Below are positions 43,870 to 54,156 of a DNA stretch of 64,000 bases, piece by piece. Every line of letters starts with the position of its first letter. Position 1 is the stretch's first letter. Below the pieces are notes generated by a model. That model was not told the origin of the DNA. It did no database searches and saw only the letters and a list, made by a program, of their open reading frames with translations. The position numbers and the translations under genes were made by a program. The DNA is from Streptomyces sindenensis (GTDB lineage Bacteria > Actinomycetota > Actinomycetes > Streptomycetales > Streptomycetaceae): NCBI RefSeq assembly GCF_014649035.1, contig NZ_BMSG01000014.1:110804-174803 (forward strand), written 5' to 3'.

Positions 43870-44379
43870 ATGAGCACAGACAGGACGAGGCCCGCCGGCC
43901 GACGCGACCAGCGCGGCCCTCGATCAGCACCCACCGGTCCTCGCCTGGTGGCGAGCGGTCCCCGATCGGCACCGAGCGGCCCCCGGACGGTGCCTCCGCA
44001 GCGCTCGCGCAGGCTGCAACCCCACCGCCCGCAGCGCCCGCACCAGTGGTTCGCCGAGCGTCTGCTCGCGGTCCTCAGCGGCCAGCGCCCGGTGCACTGG
44101 ATGCTCGGGCACACCATCGGCGAGGCCTACGACCAGCTCGCCGAACTGGCCCCCAGCACTCCGCTGAGGGCCACCCACGGCAGCCGCCCGGTCCTTCGCC
44201 ACTGCCGAGGGGCCCAGCCCGCCACGGGGGTGGTCGAGGCGTTCGCCAGCATCGCCGCGGGCGACCGGGTGCGGGCGATGGCCTTCCGGCTGGAACAGGG
44301 CGCCGACCAGCGCTGGCGCTGCGCCGCCGTGGAGCTGGGCGGCGAACGCCTCACGGCCGGCGCCCCGGGCCCCCGGTGA
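43870..44379 (+). CDS. Rv3235-family protein
   Basis: A 169-residue protein. The first about 60 residues are basic and repetitive (RSAPTGPR and RSAPSGPR units). The C-terminal domain (about 60-165; WFAERLLAVLSGQRPVHWMLGH and VRAMAFRLEQ) matches the Rv3235 family, which is found near secA in actinobacteria. The function is not known. The positive charge and conserved position suggest contact with nucleic acid, ribosomes or the secretion machinery, but this is speculation. It is convergent with secA across a strong terminator. Confidence 0.8.
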   Translation: MSTDRTRPAGRRDQRGPRSAPTGPRLVASGPRSAPSGPRTVPPQRSRRLQPHRPQRPHQWFAERLLAVLSGQRPVHWMLGHTIGEAYDQLAELAPSTPLRATHGSRPVLRHCRGAQPATGVVEAFASIAAGDRVRAMAFRLEQGADQRWRCAAVELGGERLTAGAPGPR

Positions 44380-44390
44380 CCCGGCGAACG

Positions 44391-44430
44391 CGGCAGGGGC
44401 CGGACACCTCGCGGCGTCCGGCCCCTGCCG
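44391..44430. terminator. Bidirectional terminator at the secA end
   Basis: A perfect 15-bp stem (44391-44405 with 44416-44430) and a 10-base loop sit between the convergent Rv3235-family gene and secA. Confidence 0.85.
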
Positions 44431-44447
44431 GGGAACCATCCTTACGG

Positions 44448-47267
<2,820 letters not shown>

Positions 47268-47581
47268 TGAGGCTGGTCTCCTTGCCGGTCGGGCCTGGCA
47301 CTGGGTCGTGTAATGGACTCTGGCGCGGGCACGGCAGGTGGGCCCCACCGCAACGGCCATCGTAAGCGAGGACACCACCGCGTCGGGAGGGCTGCCGTCG
47401 CGTGACCTCGGGTCTGTCGTTTGGATCAGGTCGGGCTCGCGTGCCGGGGCCCACGAGCCCGACCTGATCCGAACGACAGACCCTAGCCGCACCCTTACAG
47501 GACAACGGTCCAGGGGTGCGGAAGGTGCCGGGAAGCCCGAAAGTGCTCGCATCACGGCGGCGGTCTCACGAGAATCGGCCC
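47268..47581. other. Divergent intergenic region, secA and GNAT gene
   Basis: These 314 bases hold the secA leader and promoter (unplaced), the large inverted repeat at 47410-47483 and the promoter of the acetyltransferase gene. No coding sequence is seen. Confidence 0.5.
47410..47483. repeat. 30-bp inverted repeat, MITE-like or regulatory hairpin
   Basis: Arms 47410-47439 and 47454-47483 match at 29 of 30 positions around a 14-base spacer. The single mismatch would be a U-G wobble in plus-strand RNA. The arms start GGGTCTGTCG, and TAG follows the right arm. There is no T-run on either side. No target-site duplication is obvious. Confidence 0.85.
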
Positions 47582-48202
47582 ATGGAGCCGATCACCCTCA
47601 CCACGGAACGCCTGGTCCTGCGGCCCTTCGGCCCGCAGGACACCCACCGGGTGTACGCCGCCTGTCAGGACCCGGACATCCAGCGCTGGACGGTGATCCC
47701 CTCCCCGTACCGTCTCACCGACGCGGAACTGTTCACCACGAAACTCGCCCCGGCGGGCTGGCAGGACGACTCCGCCTACGGCTTCGCCCTGACCCTGCGG
47801 GAGGCCGGGACGCTCGTGGGGGCGCTCGGCATCGACCGCCGCAGCCGTCCGGGGACGTACGAGGTGGGCTACTGGTCCGCCCAGGAGCACCGCGGCAACG
47901 GATACGTCACCGAGGCGGTGCTCGGCTCCGCCCGCTGGGCCTTCGCCTCGCTCGGGGCGGACCGGCTGGAGTGGCGGGCCGAGATCGGCAATCTGGCCTC
48001 ACGGGCCGTCGCCCTGCGAGCGGGGTTCCGGCTGGAGGGCGAGCAGCGGTCCGGGCTGCTCAACAAGGGCGTGCGGCGTGACGCCTGGACGGCGGCCCTG
48101 CTCCCGTCCGACCTCGGGCTCGCGGGCACCCACCCGTACGTCCCCGGGCGGCACGCGCCCCGGCCCGACGGAGGCCCGCACCCCGTCCGCCGGTCCACAT
48201 GA
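47582..48202 (+). CDS. GNAT family N-acetyltransferase (RimJ/RimL type)
   Basis: A 206-residue protein beginning MEPITLTTERLVLRPF, the standard RimJ/RimL-like Acetyltransf_3 opening. The acetyl-CoA pyrophosphate loop is EHRGNGYVTEA, and NLASRAVALRAGFRLEG is the late family motif. It transfers acetyl from acetyl-CoA to an amine, possibly a protein N-terminus; the target is unknown. The tail after about 180 is Pro/Arg-rich. The DNA glycosylase gene follows, but with its own damage-type promoter. Confidence 0.9.
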   Translation: MEPITLTTERLVLRPFGPQDTHRVYAACQDPDIQRWTVIPSPYRLTDAELFTTKLAPAGWQDDSAYGFALTLREAGTLVGALGIDRRSRPGTYEVGYWSAQEHRGNGYVTEAVLGSARWAFASLGADRLEWRAEIGNLASRAVALRAGFRLEGEQRSGLLNKGVRRDAWTAALLPSDLGLAGTHPYVPGRHAPRPDGGPHPVRRST

Positions 48203-48282
48203 TCCCCGTTCGCCGGCCCGCGCGGTCCCCGTCCCCCGGGGCGCCGGGGCCCGTGATTGACGGGCGGATTGCGGGGCCGGAC

Positions 48283-48304
48283 TGTCAGTGGCGGCGTCTA
48301 GGGT
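48283..48304 (+). promoter_or_regulatory. PafBC (RecA-independent DNA damage) promoter
   Basis: TGTCAGTG, 8 bases, then TAGGGT: a full match to the TGTCRGTG-N8-TANNNT consensus known from mycobacterial PafBC-dependent promoters. The -10 box ends 7 bases before the ATG at 48312, so the transcript would be leaderless or nearly so. Confidence 0.8.
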
Positions 48305-48311
48305 TCGACGT

Positions 48312-49499
48312 ATGACGCCTGTGCCTCCTCCCGCAGTCGAACTCTCCGCCGACCAGGCCCGCCGCATAGCCCTGCGCGCCCAGGGCTTCCTGGGGGCACC
48401 GGACCGCCGGGCGGGGGTGCCGGGGGTACTGCGCCATCTCGGCGCGGTCCAGCTGGACACGATCTCGGTGCTGGCCCGCTCGCACGAGCTGATCCCCTAC
48501 GCCCGGCTCGGCCCGGTGGGCCGCCGGACGGTGGAGGACGCCTACTGGTCGGGCGGCCGCACCTTCGAGTACTGGTCGCACGCCGCGTGCATCCTGCCCG
48601 TCGAGGAGTGGCCGCACTTCGCGTTCCGCCGGCGTGCCTACCGCTCCCGCCCGCACTGGCACCACGATCTGCCCGACGGGGTGTACGACACCGTGATCAA
48701 GCAGCTGCGCGACGAGGGCCCGCTGACGGCCACCGAGCTGGGCGGCGCGAAGAACGGCGGCGAGTGGTGGGACTGGTCGGCGTCCAAGGTCGCCGTCGAG
48801 CGGGCCCTGATGTACGGCGAGGTGGTGTGCACCGAGCGGCGCGGCTGGAAGCGGGTCTACGACCTGGCCGAGCGGGCCATTCCGGACGCCCTGCTGCACG
48901 ACGAGCTGAGCGACGCCGAGTGCCGGCGGCGGCTGGTCGCGCTGGCGGGCAGGTCCCTGGGCGTCGGCACCCGTGGCGACATCGCGGACTACCACCGGCT
49001 GAAGGGCGAGGAGTTCGACGCCGTGGTGGCGGACTCGGGACTGGTCCCGGTCGTGGTGGAGGGCTGGACGAAGCCCGCCTGGGCGGATCCGGAGGCCCTG
49101 GCCAAGGAGCCACGCGGCCGCCACCGTACGACGCTGCTGTCGCCGTTCGACTCCCTGATCTGGGAGCGGGCGCGCACCGAGCGGATCTTCGGCTTCACGC
49201 ATCGGCTGGAGGCCTATGTGCCCAAGCAGAAGCGGATCCACGGCTATTTCGCCATGCCGTTGCTGGCGGGCGGGAAGCTCCAGGGCCGGGTCGACCCGGC
49301 GCGCGAGGGGACCACGCTGGTCGCCAAGCAGGCGTCGTTGGCCGGACCTAAGGCGGTGGCCCCGATGGCCGAGGCGCTGGTGGAGGCGGCGGCCTGGGTG
49401 GGCTGCACGGACATCCGGATCGACCGGGTGGACGCACCGGAGCTGCGCGAGCCGCTCAGGACGGAGATCGGCCACGCACTCCAGCGCGCCTTTCGCTGA
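48312..49499 (+). CDS. AlkZ/YcaQ-like DNA glycosylase (HTH_42 family)
   Basis: A 395-residue winged-helix protein of the family that includes AlkZ of Streptomyces sahachiroi and E. coli YcaQ. These enzymes unhook interstrand crosslinks and excise N-alkylated purines. The catalytic Q-x-D/Q motif is visible as AVQLDTISV (Gln47, Asp49), the AlkZ form of the site. Three winged-helix units and a C-terminal beta barrel part (HGYFAMPLLAGGKLQGRVDP) follow in the family order. The ATG at 48312 is chosen over GTG 48288 because the promoter -10 box lies between them. This also explains the lack of a good ribosome binding site. Confidence 0.9.
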   Translation: MTPVPPPAVELSADQARRIALRAQGFLGAPDRRAGVPGVLRHLGAVQLDTISVLARSHELIPYARLGPVGRRTVEDAYWSGGRTFEYWSHAACILPVEEWPHFAFRRRAYRSRPHWHHDLPDGVYDTVIKQLRDEGPLTATELGGAKNGGEWWDWSASKVAVERALMYGEVVCTERRGWKRVYDLAERAIPDALLHDELSDAECRRRLVALAGRSLGVGTRGDIADYHRLKGEEFDAVVADSGLVPVVVEGWTKPAWADPEALAKEPRGRHRTTLLSPFDSLIWERARTERIFGFTHRLEAYVPKQKRIHGYFAMPLLAGGKLQGRVDPAREGTTLVAKQASLAGPKAVAPMAEALVEAAAWVGCTDIRIDRVDAPELREPLRTEIGHALQRAFR

Positions 49500-49520
49500 C
49501 CGGCCGCCCGCGTCGGCCGG

Positions 49521-50273
49521 CTACCTGATCTCCAGGATCTTCTCGCGCATGGCGTAGACCACGGCTTCCATCCGGGAGTGCAGCTGCAGTTTCTCCAGGA
49601 TATTGCGGACGTGGTTCTTCACCGTGTTCTCGGAGATGAACAACTCCTTGGCGATATCCCGGTTGTTCATGCCGGTCGCCACGAGTTTCAGCACCTCCAG
49701 CTCCCGATCGGTGAGCCGGGGCGCCGGAACGAGCCGTCGCTCGTCGGTGCGCTGGATCATCGATTTGAACTCGGTGAGCAGCTTGGAGGCCATGGAAGGG
49801 CTGATCTGGGACTGGCCGTCGGCGACCGCGCGAATGGCTGTGGCGACCTCGTCGGTGGAAATCTCCTTGAGGAGGTATCCGGTCGCGCCCGCCTTGATCG
49901 CCTCGTAGAGGTCGGCCTCCTCGTCGCTGATCGTCAACATGATGATCTTCGCGCTGGGGGCCACCTCCTTGATGGCGGTGCAGGCCTCGATGCCACCGCG
50001 CTTGGGCATCCGGACATCCATCAGCACGATGTCGGGAAGCAGGTCGGCGGCCTTGTCGACCGCCTCGGATCCGTCCCCGGCCTCGCCGATGACCTGGATG
50101 TCCTCCTCCTGCGCGAGGACGATCTCCAGACCCCTGCGGAAGAGCGCGTGGTCATCGACCACGAGGACCCTGATGGGCTCCTTGCGTGCGGCGTCGTCCG
50201 CGTCCGCCCCGGTGTACGCGCCGGAGTCGTCGGAGTCGTTCGCATCACGCACGGGCCCGAAGGTGTCCGCCAT
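49521..50273 (-). CDS. NarL/LuxR-family response regulator
   Basis: A 250-residue response regulator. The receiver domain (about 34-150) has acidic pocket DD (40-41), phospho-acceptor Asp86 (LMDVRMPKRGG) and a conserved switch Thr and Lys (MLTISDE, LLKEIS). The LuxR-type helix-turn-helix (about 185-245) has LTDRELEVLKLVATGMNNRDIAKELFISENTVKNHV. Its N-tail is acidic and unstructured. The ATG is preceded by GGGGGAGGAACG. No histidine kinase gene lies next to it, so it is an orphan here. From memory, this gene sits beside hpf across Streptomyces. Confidence 0.93.
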   Translation of the reverse strand: MADTFGPVRDANDSDDSGAYTGADADDAARKEPIRVLVVDDHALFRRGLEIVLAQEEDIQVIGEAGDGSEAVDKAADLLPDIVLMDVRMPKRGGIEACTAIKEVAPSAKIIMLTISDEEADLYEAIKAGATGYLLKEISTDEVATAIRAVADGQSQISPSMASKLLTEFKSMIQRTDERRLVPAPRLTDRELEVLKLVATGMNNRDIAKELFISENTVKNHVRNILEKLQLHSRMEAVVYAMREKILEIR

Positions 50274-50403
50274 CGTTCCTCCCCCTGAAGGCCACGGCCT
50301 GAAGTGTCGGTCGTTCGCCAACGGCACCTCACGGAACACCGATTGGCTCGGTCCGCCATGATTTCATGCCCCGGACCCGGCACGGTGGTCCTGTGCCCGT
50401 GCG

Positions 50404-50444
50404 CGGGTGCCCCCGGTGGCGTGAAAACGCCCCGGGGGCACCCG
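50404..50444 (-). terminator. Terminator after hpf
   Basis: An 18-bp stem broken by one bulged base: outer arms 50404-50416 with 50432-50444, inner arms 50418-50422 with 50427-50431. The 4-base loop reads GAAA on the plus strand. It directly follows the hpf stop on the minus strand. Confidence 0.85.
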
Positions 50445-50456
50445 GTTGATGTGGCC

Positions 50457-51146
50457 TCAGCCGCCGAGCGCACCGCCCGCGCCGCCTGCCTCGTCCGCGG
50501 CGAGCGGGTCGGTCCTCAGGTGGATGACGCCGTAGTCGTAGGCGTGTCGCCGGTAGACGACGCTGGGCTCCTTCGTCTCGGAGTCGACGAACAAGTAGAA
50601 GTCGTGGCCGACCAGTTCCATCTCGTAGAGCGCCTGGTCGAGCGACATCGGTGCGGCGGTGTGGGTCTTCTCGCGCATCACGAGCGGCCCTTCGCCCTGT
50701 ACTTCGAGCGAGCCGATCTTCGTGGTGGGGACGGGCGCCGGCGACTGGTCGCCGACCAGCTCACCGTCCTCGTCGAACGAAGCCACGCCGGGGACGACGT
50801 CCCCGACCTCGGCAGCCGACAGACGGCCGTTGCCACGGCGGCTGTAGCGCTTGTCGTGCTGCTTGCGCAGCCGGGCCTCCAGCTTTCCGGTGGCCAGGTC
50901 GAGCGCTGCGTAAGGGTCGCCCGCCGCCGCTTCCGCCCGGATGACCGGCCCCCGGGAGCGGAGCGTGATCTCCACCCGGTCGGAACGGTCGGCCTGACGG
51001 GGATTCGGCTCCTTGGACACCTCGACGTCGAGGCTGATCACCTTGCCGTCGAACTTCTGGATCTTGTCCAGCTTCAGCTTCTCGGCCACGTGCTTGCGGA
51101 ACCGCTCGGGCACCTCGGTCTTGCGGCCCTTGACGACGATGTCCAC
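50457..51146 (-). CDS. hpf: Ribosome hibernation promoting factor, long form
   Basis: A 229-residue long-form HPF. The N-terminal S30AE domain (VDIVVKGRKTEVPERFRKHV..., about 1-100) binds at the mRNA/tRNA channel of the 30S subunit. The C-terminal dimerisation domain (about 165-220; SLDQALYEMELVGHDFYLFVDSE and RRHAYDYGVIHL) joins two 70S ribosomes into inactive 100S dimers. The GTG start has GGAG 7 bases upstream and gives the normal N-terminus. It is expected to rise in stationary phase or stress. It has its own upstream gap of 327 bases and a strong terminator, so it is a single-gene unit. Confidence 0.95.
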   Translation of the reverse strand: MDIVVKGRKTEVPERFRKHVAEKLKLDKIQKFDGKVISLDVEVSKEPNPRQADRSDRVEITLRSRGPVIRAEAAAGDPYAALDLATGKLEARLRKQHDKRYSRRGNGRLSAAEVGDVVPGVASFDEDGELVGDQSPAPVPTTKIGSLEVQGEGPLVMREKTHTAAPMSLDQALYEMELVGHDFYLFVDSETKEPSVVYRRHAYDYGVIHLRTDPLAADEAGGAGGALGG

Positions 51147-51473
51147 GCAGAACTCCGTTCCCGGATCGCCCCGCTCAGTGGCGGAGCATCTCCCTTTTGC
51201 ACCAGGCCCCGGAGATCCCCAGGGCCTCGGACTCGGTGGCTTTCGCCTCCTCCTCCCCCGCCGGAGGGGTCGCAACCCCACCGACTTTGCGTGCTTCTCC
51301 TACCGGTGAGTTACCTGCCCGAAACCTCATGGTGCATTCATCGAGGTCCGGCATTCACCGTTCCTCACAACCGAACATAGCCTGCGCACCAGGGTCTCGG
51401 CACCCGCTACTGGCACGTACCTCCATTCAGGGGGTATTGGCCCCTCATTACCTGCAACGATGCAGTTTCTCGG
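51147..51473. other. Intergenic region upstream of hpf
   Basis: These 327 bases follow the ComF-like gene and precede hpf, both minus strand. They must contain the hpf promoter and a long leader. A short hairpin (AGGGG with CCCCT around 51430-51446) is present. No coding sequence or clear promoter hexamers could be fixed. Confidence 0.4.
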
Positions 51474-52217
51474 TCAGTTCCGGTTTGTTTCGAAGGCGGA
51501 GGGAGAGGCTGCGACGACCGCCGCCCGGCACCCCACGCGCGCGGAGGGCTCCCGACCGGCTCCGCACCCCTCGCCGACGGCCCGTGCCGCCTCCGCCAGC
51601 GTCGATCCCGTCGTCAACAGATCGTCGACCAGGATCACCCGGCCGTGAGAGACACGTCCGCGCCGGAGAAGGCGCCCGCCCGCCGCCGTGAGCTCCAGCG
51701 CGCCGGCCAGATTGGCCCGCCGCTGCCGCGCCCCGAGCCCCGACTGGTCGGCGACCGCGCGCCGCTGCCGGAGCACCGGAAGCACCTGGGCCGGCAGACC
51801 CGCGCGCCGCAGCTCCCGCGCGGCCGTGACGGCGATCCTGCGCACCGGATCATGGCCCCGCGCCGCGGTCACGGAACGCGCGGAGGGCACAGGGACCAGC
51901 AGCAGGGGCCCCGCACCGTCCGACTGCCCCCTCCCGGCCCGTACACCACCCGCCAGGGCCCGTCCGAGCACCCTCACCAGCCCGAGTGCCCCGCGCTCCT
52001 TGTGGGCCAGCAGAACCGCGCGTACGGCGTTCTCGTACGGCGCGGCCGCGTACACCGCCGGAAGTCCCGGGGGCCGGGGCGAGGGGCGGACCCGGCGGGC
52101 GGTCACGCCGAGCAGCGCGGCCCGGCAGACCGCGCACAGCTCGGTGCGCGGTCTGCCGCAGCCGGCGCAGGCCACCGGCAGAAGCAGACCGGACAGCTCG
52201 TGCCACACGTTCCGCAT
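51474..52217 (-). CDS. ComF family protein (phosphoribosyltransferase-like)
   Basis: A 247-residue protein. The N-terminus has a four-Cys zinc site (CAGC and CAVC pairs within the first 45 residues). The C-terminal PRTase fold carries the PRPP-binding signature VILVDDLLTTGSTL. ComF is needed for DNA uptake in competent bacteria. In Streptomyces, where natural competence is not known, its role is unclear. The ATG (MRNVWHELSGLLLPVACAGCG) is the family start. It lies 64 bp after lpqB and may be the last gene of the mtrAB-lpqB unit. Confidence 0.9.
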   Translation of the reverse strand: MRNVWHELSGLLLPVACAGCGRPRTELCAVCRAALLGVTARRVRPSPRPPGLPAVYAAAPYENAVRAVLLAHKERGALGLVRVLGRALAGGVRAGRGQSDGAGPLLLVPVPSARSVTAARGHDPVRRIAVTAARELRRAGLPAQVLPVLRQRRAVADQSGLGARQRRANLAGALELTAAGGRLLRRGRVSHGRVILVDDLLTTGSTLAEAARAVGEGCGAGREPSARVGCRAAVVAASPSAFETNRN

Positions 52218-52281
52218 GACCCCACTGTGCCGCGCCCACGGGGACCGGACCACCCCTGTGGAAAACCCCGGAACTCCCGGA

Positions 52282-54156
52282 TCAGCCGGGGTAGACCAGC
52301 GCCTTGCCCTCCTTGAGGACCGTCTGCCAGTTGTCCCCCGGCGACAGCTTCACAATGCCGTCGCCGACGGTCTCGGCCATCAGCGGGAGCTGTTCGTCGT
52401 CCGCCGCGGCGACCGACTCGACCTGGTTCACGCCGGGGAGCGCGCCCGAGCCCGACGTGGACCCGTCGGCCTGCACGTAACGCACCTGCTGAACGCCGCC
52501 CTCCTCCTTGCCGACGACCACCAGACGGCTGCGGCCCGACCAGGAGATGGCCGAAACGTCCGTGAGCTGCGGGGCGGCCTGGCGCAGGTCCTCGACCGAG
52601 ATCTCGGGTGCCACGGAGGACCCCCGGCGCTCCACCCGGCCGATGTTCAGCGTCGTCCGGCCGTCCTTCGTGAGCAGCAGGGCGATCCGCACGCCGTCCG
52701 CGGACATCCGGAGCTCCTCGATCCGGGCGCCGTCGAGACCGGGCACCCGGACCTCCTGCGGCTCGCCCGTGCCCCCGGCCAGCCGCAGCAGTCTGGGGCC
52801 TGCCGGATCGCGGTCGGCGACCCACAGATCGCCGCGGCCGTCCCAGCTCGGCGGCGACAGCCGGTCGGCCGCCTTCTTCGCCTTGCTGGTGACGAGGGGA
52901 TCGGCCAGTTCGCCCTCCGTCTCGACAGAGGACACGTAGAGGTGCTGGCCCGAGGAGGAGACCGCGGCGGCCCGTTCCTCGTCCCGGGCCACCCCGACGG
53001 AGCCCATCGGGACGGTGCCCGCTCCCAGCGGACCGGTCACGGGCTCGGGCGTCCCGGTGCCGTCGATGGCACCGGGGATCCGCTCCACCTGGCCCTTCTC
53101 GTTGATGAAGTACGGGCTGTCGGCCCCCTCGGAGCCACGGTCGGCGGAGAACTCCAGCGCGTCGTCGGCGTCCAGCGCGCAGAGCCGGCCCTCGCCACCC
53201 TCCAGCTCCACCCGCTCGACCCGGGCCGAGGTCAGGTCGCGGAGCGTGAACAGCACCTGGGCGGCCATCATCCGGCAGGCGCTACGGCCCGCCGATTCGG
53301 CCTTCTTGTTGAGCGGCACCTTCAGGACGTTCTGGTCGTCCGGCGCCAGCGCGGTGACGCCCTTGCGCAGGGCGGTCCCCGTCGGGAACCGGGAATCGAC
53401 CACGGGCCGCAGCCAGTTCGTCGGACCGGCGAGGAGTGTCCTGACGGTCTGCGTCGCGGTGTCCATGCGCGTGACGGGATCTGTCCGGTTGCGTACGTAG
53501 ACGGGGTCGGCGACGAGCGTCGACCGGCTGTTCGTACCTCCGCTGGCGTAGTAGTACTTGTTCACGGAGCGGTAGAGCCGCTTGAAGTCGGACTGCCCGA
53601 GGACCAGGCCGTCCGGCACGACGTCGATGCGCCACTCCTTCTTCCCCTCCGCCACCTGCTCCAGCACCAGGTGCAGCGTCTGGGCGTAGGCGGTGGGCGC
53701 GAGCGGCTGGTAGGAGCTCTGGGCGTCGACCGTCGCGACCTTGTCGCCGGTCAGCGTGAAGGTCGTCTCGCGGTCCCGGGTGGCCCGGTTGTCCTCATCG
53801 TGGAGCAGGGGGCCGCTGCGGTTGGGAGCCTGGGCCAGCACCGTGGTGCTCCCGCCCGGCTGCCAGGTGCGCCGGGCATCCGTGCTCAGGTATTTCCGGG
53901 TGGTCGCGAACGCGGGGTCGTCACTGGTCATCGACTCCAGGAAGCCGTCGACGATCTCGCCGGGCGGCGCGCCGTCCCGGGGTGCCACCGCGTACACCTG
54001 GACCTGGGAGTCCCCGGGCTGCGAGGCGTCGACCGCCTTGACGTCCCCGGTCACCGGCATCGAGCCGCAGCCGGCCAGCACGACGACGCCGCAGCCCAGC
54101 AGCGCGGTCATCAGCACCGCCCGCCCATGGCCGCCCGAACGGCGGTCAGTACCCAC
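52282..54156 (-). CDS. lpqB: Lipoprotein LpqB
   Basis: A 624-residue lipoprotein with a signal peptide ending in the lipobox VLAGC, then a GerMN domain (about 190-330; FPTGTALRKG) and a beta-propeller-like C-terminal half (LpqB_propeller). In mycobacteria LpqB binds the extracellular part of MtrB and tunes MtrAB signalling, linked to division and envelope health. The GTG start overlaps the end of mtrB by 11 bp, with AGGAGG upstream, so translation is coupled. It acts outside the membrane. Confidence 0.95.
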   Translation of the reverse strand: MGTDRRSGGHGRAVLMTALLGCGVVVLAGCGSMPVTGDVKAVDASQPGDSQVQVYAVAPRDGAPPGEIVDGFLESMTSDDPAFATTRKYLSTDARRTWQPGGSTTVLAQAPNRSGPLLHDEDNRATRDRETTFTLTGDKVATVDAQSSYQPLAPTAYAQTLHLVLEQVAEGKKEWRIDVVPDGLVLGQSDFKRLYRSVNKYYYASGGTNSRSTLVADPVYVRNRTDPVTRMDTATQTVRTLLAGPTNWLRPVVDSRFPTGTALRKGVTALAPDDQNVLKVPLNKKAESAGRSACRMMAAQVLFTLRDLTSARVERVELEGGEGRLCALDADDALEFSADRGSEGADSPYFINEKGQVERIPGAIDGTGTPEPVTGPLGAGTVPMGSVGVARDEERAAAVSSSGQHLYVSSVETEGELADPLVTSKAKKAADRLSPPSWDGRGDLWVADRDPAGPRLLRLAGGTGEPQEVRVPGLDGARIEELRMSADGVRIALLLTKDGRTTLNIGRVERRGSSVAPEISVEDLRQAAPQLTDVSAISWSGRSRLVVVGKEEGGVQQVRYVQADGSTSGSGALPGVNQVESVAAADDEQLPLMAETVGDGIVKLSPGDNWQTVLKEGKALVYPG

